Assembly (NCBI RefSeq): GCF_001486165.1
Contig: NZ_LN908975.1
Location: 434,001-498,000, forward strand
Origin: Bittarella massiliensis (ex Durand et al. 2017)
GTDB taxonomy: Bacteria; Bacillota; Clostridia; Oscillospirales; Ruminococcaceae
Reading direction: 5' to 3'
DNA: 64,000 nucleotides
The notes under the pieces are model-generated. The model ran no database searches. It was not told where the DNA came from and was given only the letters and a program-made list of their open reading frames with translations. Every line of letters begins with the position of its first letter. The stretch's first letter is position 1. Shown here one piece after another: positions 49,855 through 58,853 of the stretch. The position numbers and the translations under genes were made by a program.

Positions 49855-51801
49855 TTGCTGTTTTTGTGTGGAGAGGGGAAGCGGCCGGTGGCCGCCATCG
49901 ACCCCATTCCGGGAAGTTACTGTGTCACCTACAAGCAGGGGGGAGCAGATGAACTGACCTTTGAGGTGCCCAAGAGCGACCCGGTCTACTTGAAGATACG
50001 GGAGGAGTCGGTGATCTCGGACGACTCAAACCGGTACCTAGTGAAAGAAAGGGACAGCCACGGCGAGACGGGAGAGTTTTTCTGTCAGCTGGATCTGGAC
50101 GAGCTCAAGAGCCGGTTTTATAGGGCGTACAGGAGCGAGGAGACCCTGCCTGACCTGTTTGCCCGCCATCTGCCCCCGGAGTGGCGTTGGGAGACCGGGG
50201 GACTGGTGAGTGAAAAGCGGGTCGTTGGGCTGGAGGCGGGGACCGATTTCGACGTGCTGGAGAAGGCCAGAGAGGTACACGGGGTCTGTTATCGGTGGGA
50301 CGTGCCCAAACGGCTGCTACAGGTCATCAAACCCTCGGAGGTGGCGCCTTCGGGGGAATTTTTGACAGACGAGTTGAATTTGCTGTCGGTGGGCTTTTGC
50401 GGGGAGACGGGAGATTTCGCCACCCGGCTCTACCCCTATGGCAAAGAGGACAGGGAGAGCGGCCAGGTGCTGAACATCGCCTCGGTCAACGAGGGGCTGG
50501 AATATGTGGAGGACCACAGCTACAGCGACAAGGTCATCTCCGCCTGCTACCGGGACAAGGACTGTGAGGACCCGCAGGAGCTCAAGGACCGGGCCATTGA
50601 GATGCTCAAGACCCTGGCGGTCCCGCAGCGCTCTTACGAGTGCAAAATCGCTGACGGTGCCCAGACCTTTGCCCTGCACCAGGTGGTGACCCTTTTGGAC
50701 CGGGAGGAGGGGGGACGGGTCGACCACCAAATCGTGGAGTACCGGGACTTCCCCCTCTGCAGGGAGAAAAACACCGCCACCTTGGAGGGGCTGGGCCGCC
50801 GACTGGAGACCGGGATCAAGGAGAAGATCGGGGCCCTGGACCGAGACCTTGCCAGCGGGGAGCGGCGGCTAAATGAATTTGTGGTGGATGCCGACGCCAC
50901 CTATGCGCGCATTTCGGAGACCTACACCAAGGGAGAGACCGACGCGGTGATCGCCAGCCAGGTGACCCAGGCAAAGGATGTCCTGCGCACCGAGGTCAGC
51001 GAGACCTATGTCACCGGGGAGGAGATGCAGAAGCGCGCTTCGGAAATCGAGCAGCGGGTGGAGGAAATCACCCTGTCGGTCAGCCGAACGGGGGGTGACA
51101 ATCTGGTGCGGGCGTCCGACGCCCGTCTGGGCCTGGAGGGCTGGACGGTGGCGGGGACGGTCTGTTGCGACGACGGGGCGGACTGCCGGCGCAACACCTC
51201 GGCCGGGGCCGCGTTCCTGTTGGGAGAGGGCCTTGAAAACAGCAGCGGGAGATTGGCCCAGACGGTGAAGCTGGTGCCGGGGGGACAGTACGCCTGGTAT
51301 TTTCGCTGCAAGTTGGAGAAGGGGATCACGACCGGGGCAAGCGCCTCCTTTGGCGGGGTGACCATCGACCTGTCGGGCGAGGTGGAGGAGTGGACAGAGC
51401 ACACCGGGGCCTTTGTCGCCCAGGACCAGAGCGGAGAGATCGCCTTTTCGGTTGAGGAGGGGCAGCTCTGGGTGGCGGACATCACCCTGGTGGAGGGGCT
51501 GGTCTGCACGGCTTGGCAACAGGCAAAAAATGAGTTGATTGCCGGCAGTGTGTCGGTGAGCGAGAGGGGAATGGAGGTCGCCCAGGCGGGGGATCCCTTC
51601 TCCGCCAGGATCGACAACCGGCAGTTTTTGATCCACAACACCGACACGGGGGAGGATGTGGCCTATTTCAACAAGGACGAGGGGCGAATCTCCAAATTGA
51701 CGGCGGAGGACGGGCTGACCGTCCGCCGCCGGGGAAACCAGAGCGGCGCTCTGCGGTTGATGCCCGTCGAGGGCGGGGTGTTTTGGATCGTCAACGACTG
51801 A
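49855..51801 (+). CDS. Tail-associated adaptor/endopeptidase-like protein
   Basis: 648 residues. The first 330 residues resemble the prophage tail protein family (gp44-like hub with endopeptidase annotation: GSYCVTYKQGGADELTFEVPKSD, DSNRYLVKERD, GLEYVEDHSYSDKVI); coiled coil around 335-400 (RRLNEFVVDADATYARISETYTKGETDAVI), then a beta-rich carbohydrate-binding-like part. TTG 49855 has GAGGAGGGG upstream. It would sit at the tail tip and contact the cell wall. Confidence 0.78.
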   Translation: MLFLCGEGKRPVAAIDPIPGSYCVTYKQGGADELTFEVPKSDPVYLKIREESVISDDSNRYLVKERDSHGETGEFFCQLDLDELKSRFYRAYRSEETLPDLFARHLPPEWRWETGGLVSEKRVVGLEAGTDFDVLEKAREVHGVCYRWDVPKRLLQVIKPSEVAPSGEFLTDELNLLSVGFCGETGDFATRLYPYGKEDRESGQVLNIASVNEGLEYVEDHSYSDKVISACYRDKDCEDPQELKDRAIEMLKTLAVPQRSYECKIADGAQTFALHQVVTLLDREEGGRVDHQIVEYRDFPLCREKNTATLEGLGRRLETGIKEKIGALDRDLASGERRLNEFVVDADATYARISETYTKGETDAVIASQVTQAKDVLRTEVSETYVTGEEMQKRASEIEQRVEEITLSVSRTGGDNLVRASDARLGLEGWTVAGTVCCDDGADCRRNTSAGAAFLLGEGLENSSGRLAQTVKLVPGGQYAWYFRCKLEKGITTGASASFGGVTIDLSGEVEEWTEHTGAFVAQDQSGEIAFSVEEGQLWVADITLVEGLVCTAWQQAKNELIAGSVSVSERGMEVAQAGDPFSARIDNRQFLIHNTDTGEDVAYFNKDEGRISKLTAEDGLTVRRRGNQSGALRLMPVEGGVFWIVND

Positions 51802-51849
51802 GGGCGGAAGCGGAGTTTTGCGCAGACCGACAAGAGGAGGAAATAGAGG

Positions 51850-54807
51850 ATGGCGAGCAGCGGAAGCTGGTACACGAATTTCGGGGGCGGGCACTATCAG
51901 CTCACCCTGTCCTGGAGCGCCTCGCAGAGCGTTTCGGGAAACTACAGCGACATTTCGGCGAAGCTGTACATCACCTGTTTTGGCGGGTGGTCCATCAGCG
52001 CCAACGCCACAAAGTACGGAAACATCACCATTGACGGGGACCAGATCGACTTTACGACGGTCATCGGCTCTGTCAGCGCGGGGAACACCCCCAAACAGCT
52101 GGCCAGCGCCAGCAAGCGGGTCTACCACAACGCCGACGGCAGCAAATACCTGAATATCACCGCCTCGCTGGGGGTGGATGTGACGATTTCGGGAGTTGGA
52201 CATATTGGGACGGTGAATGTCAACTCCTCCAACTCCCTGGACAACATCCCGCGGGCCAGCTCGGTTTCCCTTGCCAATTTTACGGCTGGGGACAATGTGA
52301 CGGTGAACATCAGCCGGGCCAGCGGGAACTTCACCCATTCGATTCAACTGGATGTGGGCGGGGTGGCCATCAAAACGGCCAGCGGGGTGGGGACCAGCCA
52401 CACCTGGAGCTTTACAGAGGCGGACATCAAGAAGATCTACGCGGCCATGGGCTCGGCGAGTTCGGCCAGCGCCACAGTTTGGTGCAACACCTATTCGGGG
52501 AGCACTCTGGTGGGGGACGCCCACACCAACGCCACCTGTTACCAGGTGGGAAACAGCGCCCTGCAGACGGCGCCGACCTTTGTGGTCGGGGACAGCCGGA
52601 CCTACACCGTCAACCGCCTGCGTGGTTCGGTGAGTCACACCCTACAGCTGTTCGCCGGGTCGACCCTCATCCGCACGGCGACGGGGGTGGGGACATCGTA
52701 CTCCCTGACACTCACCGAGGCGGAGATTGCCAAAATCTACGCCCTGGGGACATCGGTCGCAACCAAAATGGTCTGCACGGCCTACCATTGTGGCCGAAAC
52801 ATCGGCACATCCCAGTTGACGGGGACCGCTTCGGCACCGCCGGTCAGCAGCATCACCAGCAAGCCGGACCACACCATCGGCAGCGGGTACACCACCTCCA
52901 TCTCCCGCAGCCGGAACGCGGTGAGCCACACCCTGCGGCTCTATGTGGCGGGGCAGATGATCAAGGAGATCGGCGGGGTGGCGACTGCTTATACCTGGAC
53001 GCCCACGGCGGCAGAGGTGGCGGCGGAGTATGCGGCCACCCCCAACAGCAACACGGCAGCGGCCCAGGCCACCGTCTGGTGCTACCACTACGGCAAGCTT
53101 ATCGGCACCGCCACGGCGGGGGGGACGGCCACCGTTGACCCGGCAGCGGCTGCGCCGATTTTTTCTGGCTTTTCCTTTGCCGATACCCGCACTGAGACAA
53201 CGGCTCTTACCGGAGACGACCAGGTGCTGGTGGCGGGGGAGAGCACCCTCAAGGTCATCGTGCCCGCTGCGCAGGCGGCCAAAAGCACCACTGGCGCCAG
53301 CATCAAGCAGTACATCCTCTACTGTGGAGGTTCCACAGCCACGGGGGGATATGCGGCTTCAGGGGATGTCTCCATCCAGATGGAGAGGGCCAAAGCGGGG
53401 AGTGTGCGGCTGGCGGCGGTGGACAGCCGGGGGAATCAAACGGTGGTGGAGCGGTTGGCCGCTTTGGTCGACTACATTCCGCCTCGGGTCACCCAGATGC
53501 AGCTGCGCCGGGACAACAACGTGGACAACAAGACCAAGCTGACTGTCAAAGGGGTGTGGTGGCCGGGAAATTTTGGCGCGGTGGACAACGCGCTGGAGGC
53601 CCGTTACCGGTACAAGGTCACCTCGGCAGGAGAGTTTGTCGAAGGAGCCACCGTCCCCCTGGCCTTCCAGAAAGGCGAGTGGTCGTATGAAGGGTATCTC
53701 CCTGGGGACATGGGGGCGGAGGGCTTTGACTTTCGGAAGTCCTTTTCGGTTGAGGTGACGGTCGAGGATGTCCTCAACGCTGCGACAGAGACCGGGACGG
53801 TGGACCGCGGCATCCCCACCATGCACATGGATAAAGGCGGCGTAGGGATTGGGAAGATCCGGGAGAACGGGGCTCTGGATGTGGAAGGGGATACACACAT
53901 TTCGGGGGCCATTGATGGGAGCCGAAGCGCGCATTTTTCGGAAGCCGTTGATATAGGTGGTGCGCTGACAATAGGCGGGTCAGCAACGGTAAAAGGAAAC
54001 TTGTACAGCAACCTGAACTGGGCACAATCGCAAAGAGATTTTTCGATTGGGACGCTGATTCAGACTTCTATTGCTATAAATGATAACGGGCAGTCGGCGC
54101 CATTCTTCTTGGAAATTAAAGGGAATTTATATGCTGGAGGCGGCCCCGCCTATAATTTGTACCAGGGGTATTATTACAGCAAGACAGTTTACAATTCAGG
54201 GAAATATGAAACAAAGCCGTTGAGTGGTTTTGTATCCTTCCGCTATAAGGGGAAACTGTGTTTTTGGTTTCCAAGGCAACAGTATTGGCAGGGTTTTACT
54301 GTTTACTGTACAGCGGTGAATCCAAACCAACTGATGAATACAGTCACCTCAATAACTGATGCTACTCAACCGTCAACTGAATGGCAATTCAGCGGGTGGG
54401 TGGACCAGTGGCTAAATCGAACTTATCCAGTCGGATCATATTGGATTGGCCACACAAATACTTCTCCGGCATCGCTGTTTGGGGGCACTTGGTACAGAGT
54501 GGAAAGTCGCTTTTTATGGGCAGGCCCGGCGGGTAGTACAATTGGTGCCACCGGCGGTGAACAGACACACGTGTTGACTGTAAATGAGATGCCGAAGCAC
54601 AGTCATACACTTAACCAACTTTTAGGAGGAAGCGGAGGTCTTGCCAACGATGGGGGGACGGTTCCAAGAGGTTATTTGGGAAGCAATTACACCAATCTGG
54701 CAGCTGACTATCCCAGTAACTATGGAATCAGTTCAACTGGCGCAAGCGCAGCCCACAACAACATTCCCCCATATATCAATGTCGCTATCTGGCGTCGGAC
54801 AGCGTAA
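51850..54807 (+). CDS. Large tail fibre, DUF859-like, receptor-binding
   Basis: 985 residues. N-terminal DUF859-like segment (SGSWYTNFGGGHYQLTLSWSA), then at least three related beta domains of about 100 residues that share the pattern SRxxGxxxHxxxLxxGG with GVGTS-W/L (near 155, 265 and 365). The end carries the fibre-tip pattern PVGSYWIGHTNTSPASLFGGTW with GGEQTHVLTVNEMPKHSH and AHNNIPPYINVAIWRR, found in many phage collar or receptor-binding domains. Codon use and A+T rise sharply after about 53950, suggesting an exchanged receptor-binding tip. Confidence 0.84.
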   Translation: MASSGSWYTNFGGGHYQLTLSWSASQSVSGNYSDISAKLYITCFGGWSISANATKYGNITIDGDQIDFTTVIGSVSAGNTPKQLASASKRVYHNADGSKYLNITASLGVDVTISGVGHIGTVNVNSSNSLDNIPRASSVSLANFTAGDNVTVNISRASGNFTHSIQLDVGGVAIKTASGVGTSHTWSFTEADIKKIYAAMGSASSASATVWCNTYSGSTLVGDAHTNATCYQVGNSALQTAPTFVVGDSRTYTVNRLRGSVSHTLQLFAGSTLIRTATGVGTSYSLTLTEAEIAKIYALGTSVATKMVCTAYHCGRNIGTSQLTGTASAPPVSSITSKPDHTIGSGYTTSISRSRNAVSHTLRLYVAGQMIKEIGGVATAYTWTPTAAEVAAEYAATPNSNTAAAQATVWCYHYGKLIGTATAGGTATVDPAAAAPIFSGFSFADTRTETTALTGDDQVLVAGESTLKVIVPAAQAAKSTTGASIKQYILYCGGSTATGGYAASGDVSIQMERAKAGSVRLAAVDSRGNQTVVERLAALVDYIPPRVTQMQLRRDNNVDNKTKLTVKGVWWPGNFGAVDNALEARYRYKVTSAGEFVEGATVPLAFQKGEWSYEGYLPGDMGAEGFDFRKSFSVEVTVEDVLNAATETGTVDRGIPTMHMDKGGVGIGKIRENGALDVEGDTHISGAIDGSRSAHFSEAVDIGGALTIGGSATVKGNLYSNLNWAQSQRDFSIGTLIQTSIAINDNGQSAPFFLEIKGNLYAGGGPAYNLYQGYYYSKTVYNSGKYETKPLSGFVSFRYKGKLCFWFPRQQYWQGFTVYCTAVNPNQLMNTVTSITDATQPSTEWQFSGWVDQWLNRTYPVGSYWIGHTNTSPASLFGGTWYRVESRFLWAGPAGSTIGATGGEQTHVLTVNEMPKHSHTLNQLLGGSGGLANDGGTVPRGYLGSNYTNLAADYPSNYGISSTGASAAHNNIPPYINVAIWRRTA

Positions 54808-54819
54808 AGGAGTGAAAGT

Positions 54820-55218
54820 GTGAGAATTTTAGATGTGAACGATGTTGAGGTGGAGGCCCCCAATTTAGAGAGGGGCTATCTCAAAGAAGAGCGCCTTTTT
54901 ATCGCCCACCACGAAGCGGTTGAAGCGGTTGAAGAAGAGGGGCACTGGGAAACGGTTGTGGAATATCCCAATGGTGGAAGAGATGTAAATTGGGTGGCTG
55001 ATGTTCCTGCCGTGGAAGCAGAAGAGGCGTGGGACGAGTATGAAGACATTTTGCGCTACGTGCTCTACAGTGAGGAAAAACTTGCAGAAATAAAAGCGCA
55101 AAAAAAGTTACAGGAGGAGGACGCGGCGCGTCTTGATCGAGCAAAAGAAATTGCCTTTGATGCTGTGACTTGGGCCGATTTGGAGACGGCATTATTAGAG
55201 GGGGTGAATAGCATTTGA
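54820..55218 (+). CDS. Small acidic fibre-associated protein
   Basis: 132 residues, strongly acidic (LERGYLKEERLFIAHHEAVEAVEEE, a DEYEDILRYVLYSEEKLAEI helix). Similar small proteins following fibres act as fibre chaperones or attachment proteins; this is by position only. GTG 54820 follows AAAGGAGTGAAA. Overlaps the next gene. Confidence 0.62.
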   Translation: MRILDVNDVEVEAPNLERGYLKEERLFIAHHEAVEAVEEEGHWETVVEYPNGGRDVNWVADVPAVEAEEAWDEYEDILRYVLYSEEKLAEIKAQKKLQEEDAARLDRAKEIAFDAVTWADLETALLEGVNSI

Positions 55219-55661
55219 ATAAAAAGGATTTTGTTCTGGACACCATGCGACGGCAGGGCCGTGCTATGGCCTTTGACTTGCAAAAGAGGGCCCCCAGTAT
55301 GGCGGGAACGGAACTCGTCGCAGAAGACAGCTATCTGCCCGAGTTTCAGACCGCCAAGGACGTTCAAAATATGCTTTCCCGGCCAGTTGGTTTTGTGTGC
55401 AAGTCTGCTGCGGGGCGGGTCGTGAGGTTGATTCAGCCATACGACAGCGACGTCTATATGGGTGAGCCAGAGGACTTGCCGGCCCAGTGGGGCTTTGTAT
55501 GGTCAACTGATCCCCGTAAAGCCCTGCCGTTTATTGCAATGTCTACCAGCCCTTATATGGCAGGTGACTGCTGTACGGAAAAAGGGGCGGCCTATCGGTC
55601 AAAGATTGACAATAACACCCACTCCCCCAGCGAGTATCCCAGGGGATGGGAGTGCTGCTAG
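55215..55661 (+). CDS. Terminal tail-cassette protein, unknown function
   Basis: 148 residues, no family recognised. Basic N-terminal helix (DFVLDTMRRQGRAMAFDLQKR), central part with VQNMLSRPVGFVCKSAAGRVVRLIQPYD and a Cys-containing tail (AGDCCTEKGAAYR). TTG 55215 overlaps the stop of the previous gene. Not like a holin or lysin. Confidence 0.58.
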   Translation: MNKKDFVLDTMRRQGRAMAFDLQKRAPSMAGTELVAEDSYLPEFQTAKDVQNMLSRPVGFVCKSAAGRVVRLIQPYDSDVYMGEPEDLPAQWGFVWSTDPRKALPFIAMSTSPYMAGDCCTEKGAAYRSKIDNNTHSPSEYPRGWECC

Positions 55662-55679
55662 AAAAGAAGATGGACAAAG

Positions 55680-55718
55680 CAAAGAGCCCCCGCCTTTTAA
55701 AAGGCGGGGGCCCTTTTT
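55680..55718 (+). terminator. Terminator closing the tail cassette
   Basis: GCCCCCGCCTTTT and AAAAGGCGGGGGC form a perfect stem followed by CCTTTTT. Confidence 0.9.
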
Positions 55719-55762
55719 GCGTGCAGATTCTCCTGGTATCATAAAGAAAAAATATTTTCCGC

Positions 55763-55800
55763 ACAAAAAATCCAGCGGCACATCGTGTGCCGCTGGATTT
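55763..55800 (-). terminator. Terminator of the tRNA-Ser pair
   Basis: On the minus strand AAATCCAGCGGCACAC and its complement form a long stem followed by TTTTTT, immediately after the 3' CCA of tRNA-Ser(GCT). Confidence 0.85.
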
Positions 55801-55890
55801 GGCGGAGAAGGAGGGATTTGAACCCTCGCGACGGTTTCCCGCCCTACTCCCTTAGCAGGGGAGCCTCTTCGACCTCTTGAGTACTTCTCC
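55800..55890 (-). tRNA. tRNA-Ser (anticodon GCT)
   Basis: Minus strand begins GGAGAAGTACTCAAGAGG and closes with CTTCTCCG plus encoded CCA. Acceptor arms pair; anticodon loop CTGCTAA gives GCT; a long variable arm (GGGAGTAGGGCGGGAAACC region) and GGTTCAAATCC T-loop mark a class II serine tRNA. Confidence 0.96.
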
Positions 55891-55927
55891 AAAGTCAAAG
55901 GAATCATCTATAAAATAAAGTTGAGAG

Positions 55928-56015
<88 letters not shown>

Positions 56016-56092
56016 ATGGCAAGTAACATCCATTATATTAGCATAATGCCCCCCTGCTGTCAACGGGAATTTCCAATTTTTCAGGGCGCAAA

Positions 56093-56132
56093 AGAGCCCG
56101 TCCCTCCGGCTTGCGGGAGGGACGGGCTTCCT
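56093..56132 (-). terminator. Terminator of the phosphodiesterase gene
   Basis: GCCCGTCCCTCC and GGAGGGACGGGC pair; on the minus strand CTCTTTTG follows. Confidence 0.75.
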
Positions 56133-56166
56133 GCAGGAAATAGGGTGGTTTGGCGGAGTGTTGGGG

Positions 56167-57465
56167 TCAGTCGGCCAGCAGTTGGTGGAGGACCTTGCCG
56201 TCGACCCCCTTCATCTCCAGCCCCAGAAGGGCGGCGAGAGTGGGGGCCTCGTCGACGATGTCGCAGCATTCCAGCTCGACCCCCGGTTTAACGCCGGGGC
56301 CCACCAGCATAAAGGTGGGCTGGGGGCCCTTTTCGGGCAGGTGGCCGTGGGTGGCAACGCTGTATTTGTAGTCGGAATTGTCCGCCGAGAAGACCAGCGG
56401 CCCGGTCAGGTTGTTGCTGTAGGCATAGCCGTCGGCCCCCTCCAAAACAAAGGCGAAGTCTCCGGTGAGGCGGTGCGCCTTCACGTCTTCAGCGGTGAAG
56501 ATGGTCTCGATACCCAGCTCCCCCTCGTCCTGCCAGCGGCGCAACAGGGCGGCCACCCGGGCGCGCAGGTCGCTGTCGCCGGGATCTTTTAGGTAGACGT
56601 GGGCCGAGTGGGCGGCGGAGTTGACAAAGACGTCCCAGTCCTTTAGGCTGCCGTCCTCGTTCAGGCGGATGAGCCCCTCCTCCACCAGCTTGATGTTGGG
56701 GCAGACCAGGTGGTCCACCGGGGTCTGGCCGTGGTCGCTGGTGATGCAGAAGGTGGTGTTTTCCAACTCGCCGCTCTCCTCCAGGGCGCGGACGATCATC
56801 CCGAACTCCTTGTCCTGCTGGATCCAGGCGTCCCGCTTGAGGCCCTCGGCAAAGACCCCCAGATTGTGCCGGGCGTGGTCGACGGCCGACAGGTGCTGGA
56901 AGAAGACGTCGGGCTTTTTCTCCTTGATCATGTAAGCCAGGGCGTGGTTGCAAAACCAGTCGAAGTAGGGGTCGCTGAGGCCCTGGAGGATCTGCCCATA
57001 GGTGGGCCAGATCTCCTCGATAAAGGCGGGGGTGCTGCTCTCCATCAGCTGGCGGCGCATGTCCTCGGGCTGGAAGGACCAGTCCCAAATTTCGGCCACG
57101 TTCCAGTCGATGTCCAGACCGCCGGTGGTGGGCCAGAAGACGCTGCCCACCTTGTAGCCGCTGCGATGGGCCAGTTCAGGCAGGGTGTCGAGCGCCTGAT
57201 AGGGGGTGCGGTAGTGGTACCAGATGGGCAGCGGGTCGCCGGGGGTGAACTGCTCGTTGTGGACGATGCCGTGCCGGTCGGGGTAGCAGCCGGTGATCAT
57301 GGACGCGTGGCAGGTATAGGTCAGCGACGGGTAGACGGTTTTGACCCGCTTGACCCGGGAGGCCCGTTTGACAAAGGGGCCCAGGTTGGGCAGGGTCTCC
57401 ATAAACGCGGTGTCCTCATAGATCATGGCGTCGATGGAGAGAACATAGAGCTTTCTCTTTTGCAC
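56167..57465 (-). CDS. Alkaline-phosphatase-superfamily phosphodiesterase
   Basis: 432 residues. Type I phosphodiesterase/nucleotide pyrophosphatase fold: VLSIDAMIYED with metal-binding Asp, nucleophile Thr region TVYPSLTYTCHASMITG, then SAVDHARH, TSDHGQTPVDH and SVATHGHLP, supplying the two-zinc ligands. No signal peptide, so a cytoplasmic hydrolase of phosphodiesters or phosphonate/sulfate-like substrates. GTG 57465 has AGGAGGG about ten bases upstream; the ATG at 57507 lies before that site. A palindrome shared with the gene at 18731-19351 lies in its leader. Confidence 0.88.
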   Translation of the reverse strand: MQKRKLYVLSIDAMIYEDTAFMETLPNLGPFVKRASRVKRVKTVYPSLTYTCHASMITGCYPDRHGIVHNEQFTPGDPLPIWYHYRTPYQALDTLPELAHRSGYKVGSVFWPTTGGLDIDWNVAEIWDWSFQPEDMRRQLMESSTPAFIEEIWPTYGQILQGLSDPYFDWFCNHALAYMIKEKKPDVFFQHLSAVDHARHNLGVFAEGLKRDAWIQQDKEFGMIVRALEESGELENTTFCITSDHGQTPVDHLVCPNIKLVEEGLIRLNEDGSLKDWDVFVNSAAHSAHVYLKDPGDSDLRARVAALLRRWQDEGELGIETIFTAEDVKAHRLTGDFAFVLEGADGYAYSNNLTGPLVFSADNSDYKYSVATHGHLPEKGPQPTFMLVGPGVKPGVELECCDIVDEAPTLAALLGLEMKGVDGKVLHQLLAD

Positions 57466-57523
57466 GGAAAAAACACCCTCCTTTTTTCGGGCGAAGCGCC
57501 CGCACACTGCACAAAGCAGTTAA

Positions 57524-57606
57524 TAAAAACGTTTTTACACTCGGGGCAAAAAACACCCCTTTTGCGGGGGCAATTCCATTGTAGACCGGCGGACGGTCCG
57601 GCGCAA
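57524..57606 (-). promoter_or_regulatory. Promoter and palindromic operator of the phosphodiesterase
   Basis: Minus-strand TTGCGC (57601-57606), 17-bp spacer, TACAAT (57578-57583). Perfect palindrome TAAAAACGTTTTTA at 57524-57537, about +34. A short CCCC/GGGG hairpin with TGTTTTTT lies between, near 57543-57567. Confidence 0.6.
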
Positions 57607-57664
57607 CTGGCAAATTGCCGATTCTGCCGCCCTTCTCTTGTGGAAGGCGACGGGAAAAATTGGG

Positions 57665-57693
57665 TTGCCGGGCGGGGTGGTGGATGGTAGACT
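57665..57693 (+). promoter_or_regulatory. Promoter of the GNAT-PNPOx gene
   Basis: TTGCCG (57665-57670), 17-bp spacer, TAGACT (57688-57693). Confidence 0.6.
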
Positions 57694-57718
57694 GTACAAA
57701 AAGAGAGGAGGCGCTGCG

Positions 57719-58690
57719 GTGTTTACCATTGCCGAGTTGAGCGAGGAGAGGGCCAGGGAGGTCTGCGGTTGGGTCTACCCGCCGCCCTGGCAGATGTACA
57801 ACCTGCCGGACTGGGAGGAGGTTTGCGCCAGCGGCTGGGGTTTGGCGGACCCCCAGCGCCGGCGGGAGAACTGGCGGGCCCTGCTGACGGAGGAGGGGGA
57901 GCTGGCGGGTTTTTTCCGGCTGAAGGGACGCCCAGAGGGCGTCACCATCGGCCTGGGGTTGGCGCCGCGATTTTGCGGCCGCGGCCTGGGGCAGGAGGTG
58001 GTGCGCCTGGTCTGCAGCCAGGCGGCGGCCCGCTTTCCCCGGCGGCCGGTGTTGCTGGAGGTGCGCGCCGACAACGCCCGTGCCATCCGCTGTTACGAGC
58101 GCGCGGGCTTTGAGGGGGTGGAGGTCTACCGCCAGAACACCCCCACCGGCCCGGCGGACTTCTGGCGGATGGAGCTGCGCGAACCCCTGCCCCAGCCGCT
58201 GCGGAGGGGGGAGCGCGCCATGGACCAGCGGGCACAGCAGGAGGAGCTGCTGCGCCTCGGCAGGGTCTGCCGGCTGGCCCTCTGCGACGGCGACCGCCCT
58301 TACCTGGTGCCCTTGAATTACGGGTACAGCTGGGATGAGGGCGGGCTGCGGCTCTACTTCCACTCGGCGAGGGAGGGGCGCAAGCTGGACCTGCTGCGCC
58401 GCTCCCCCCGCGCCTGTTTTGGGGTAGACGACGGGGGCGGGCTGACGGCTGGAGAGACCGCCTGCCAGCACGGTTGGGCCTACCGGAGTTTGATCGGCGA
58501 GGGGGCGGTCCGCTTTTTGCACGGGGAGGAAAAGCGCCGGGGGCTGGAAATCTTGATGGCCCACCAGACCGGACGCAGGGACTGGACCTTTGAGGAAAAG
58601 GCCTGCCAGGCGGTGGTCGTCTTCTGCCTGGAGGTGAGCCACCTGTCCGGCAAGTGCCGCCGGGCCGCGCCGGTGCAACCCGATGTCTGA
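57719..58690 (+). CDS. GNAT acetyltransferase fused to PNPOx-like (NimA-type) flavoprotein
   Basis: 323 residues in two domains. Residues 1 to about 165 are GNAT: IGLGLAPRFCGRGLGQEVV (acetyl-CoA loop) and VRADNARAIRCYERAGFE. Residues about 185-315 are a split-barrel PNPOx-like domain: LLRLGRVCRLALCDGDRPYLVPLNYGY is spread over 190-216, then LYFHSAREGRKLDLL, the pattern of the NimA nitroimidazole-resistance group. GTG 57719 follows AGAGGAGG. A physical fusion suggests a shared small-molecule detoxification task (inference). Confidence 0.84.
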   Translation: MFTIAELSEERAREVCGWVYPPPWQMYNLPDWEEVCASGWGLADPQRRRENWRALLTEEGELAGFFRLKGRPEGVTIGLGLAPRFCGRGLGQEVVRLVCSQAAARFPRRPVLLEVRADNARAIRCYERAGFEGVEVYRQNTPTGPADFWRMELREPLPQPLRRGERAMDQRAQQEELLRLGRVCRLALCDGDRPYLVPLNYGYSWDEGGLRLYFHSAREGRKLDLLRRSPRACFGVDDGGGLTAGETACQHGWAYRSLIGEGAVRFLHGEEKRRGLEILMAHQTGRRDWTFEEKACQAVVVFCLEVSHLSGKCRRAAPVQPDV

Positions 58691-58791
58691 GAGGCGCCTG
58701 TAAAAGGGGCGTTTTGCCGCTCGTTTTTCAGGTTTCCCGTTGGCAGCGGGGAGGTTGTCGCCGCCGGCGCGCGGCCTTTACAGGGAGAAAG

Positions 58792-58838
58792 ACAAAAAAA
58801 CAGGGGGCGAAGCAATGCGCTTCGCCCCCCGTTTTTTG
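58792..58838. terminator. Bidirectional terminator
   Basis: AAAAAAACAGGGGGCGAAGC and GCTTCGCCCCCCGTTTTTT pair between convergent genes. Confidence 0.88.
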
Positions 58839-58853
58839 ATGTAGGCGGATGGC

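Larger units (their letters stand above)
42849..55718 (+). mobile_element. Tail-only phage-derived cassette (F-type tailocin-like)
   Basis: Gene order is late-type regulator, tail tube, two assembly chaperones, tape measure, two lipoprotein insertions, distal tail protein, tail-associated protein, large fibre and two small end proteins. No terminase, portal, capsid, head-tail joining, integrase, replication, holin or endolysin gene is present from the desulfoferrodoxin gene to the tRNA genes. Either a decayed prophage or a domesticated non-contractile tail particle. Confidence 0.75.
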
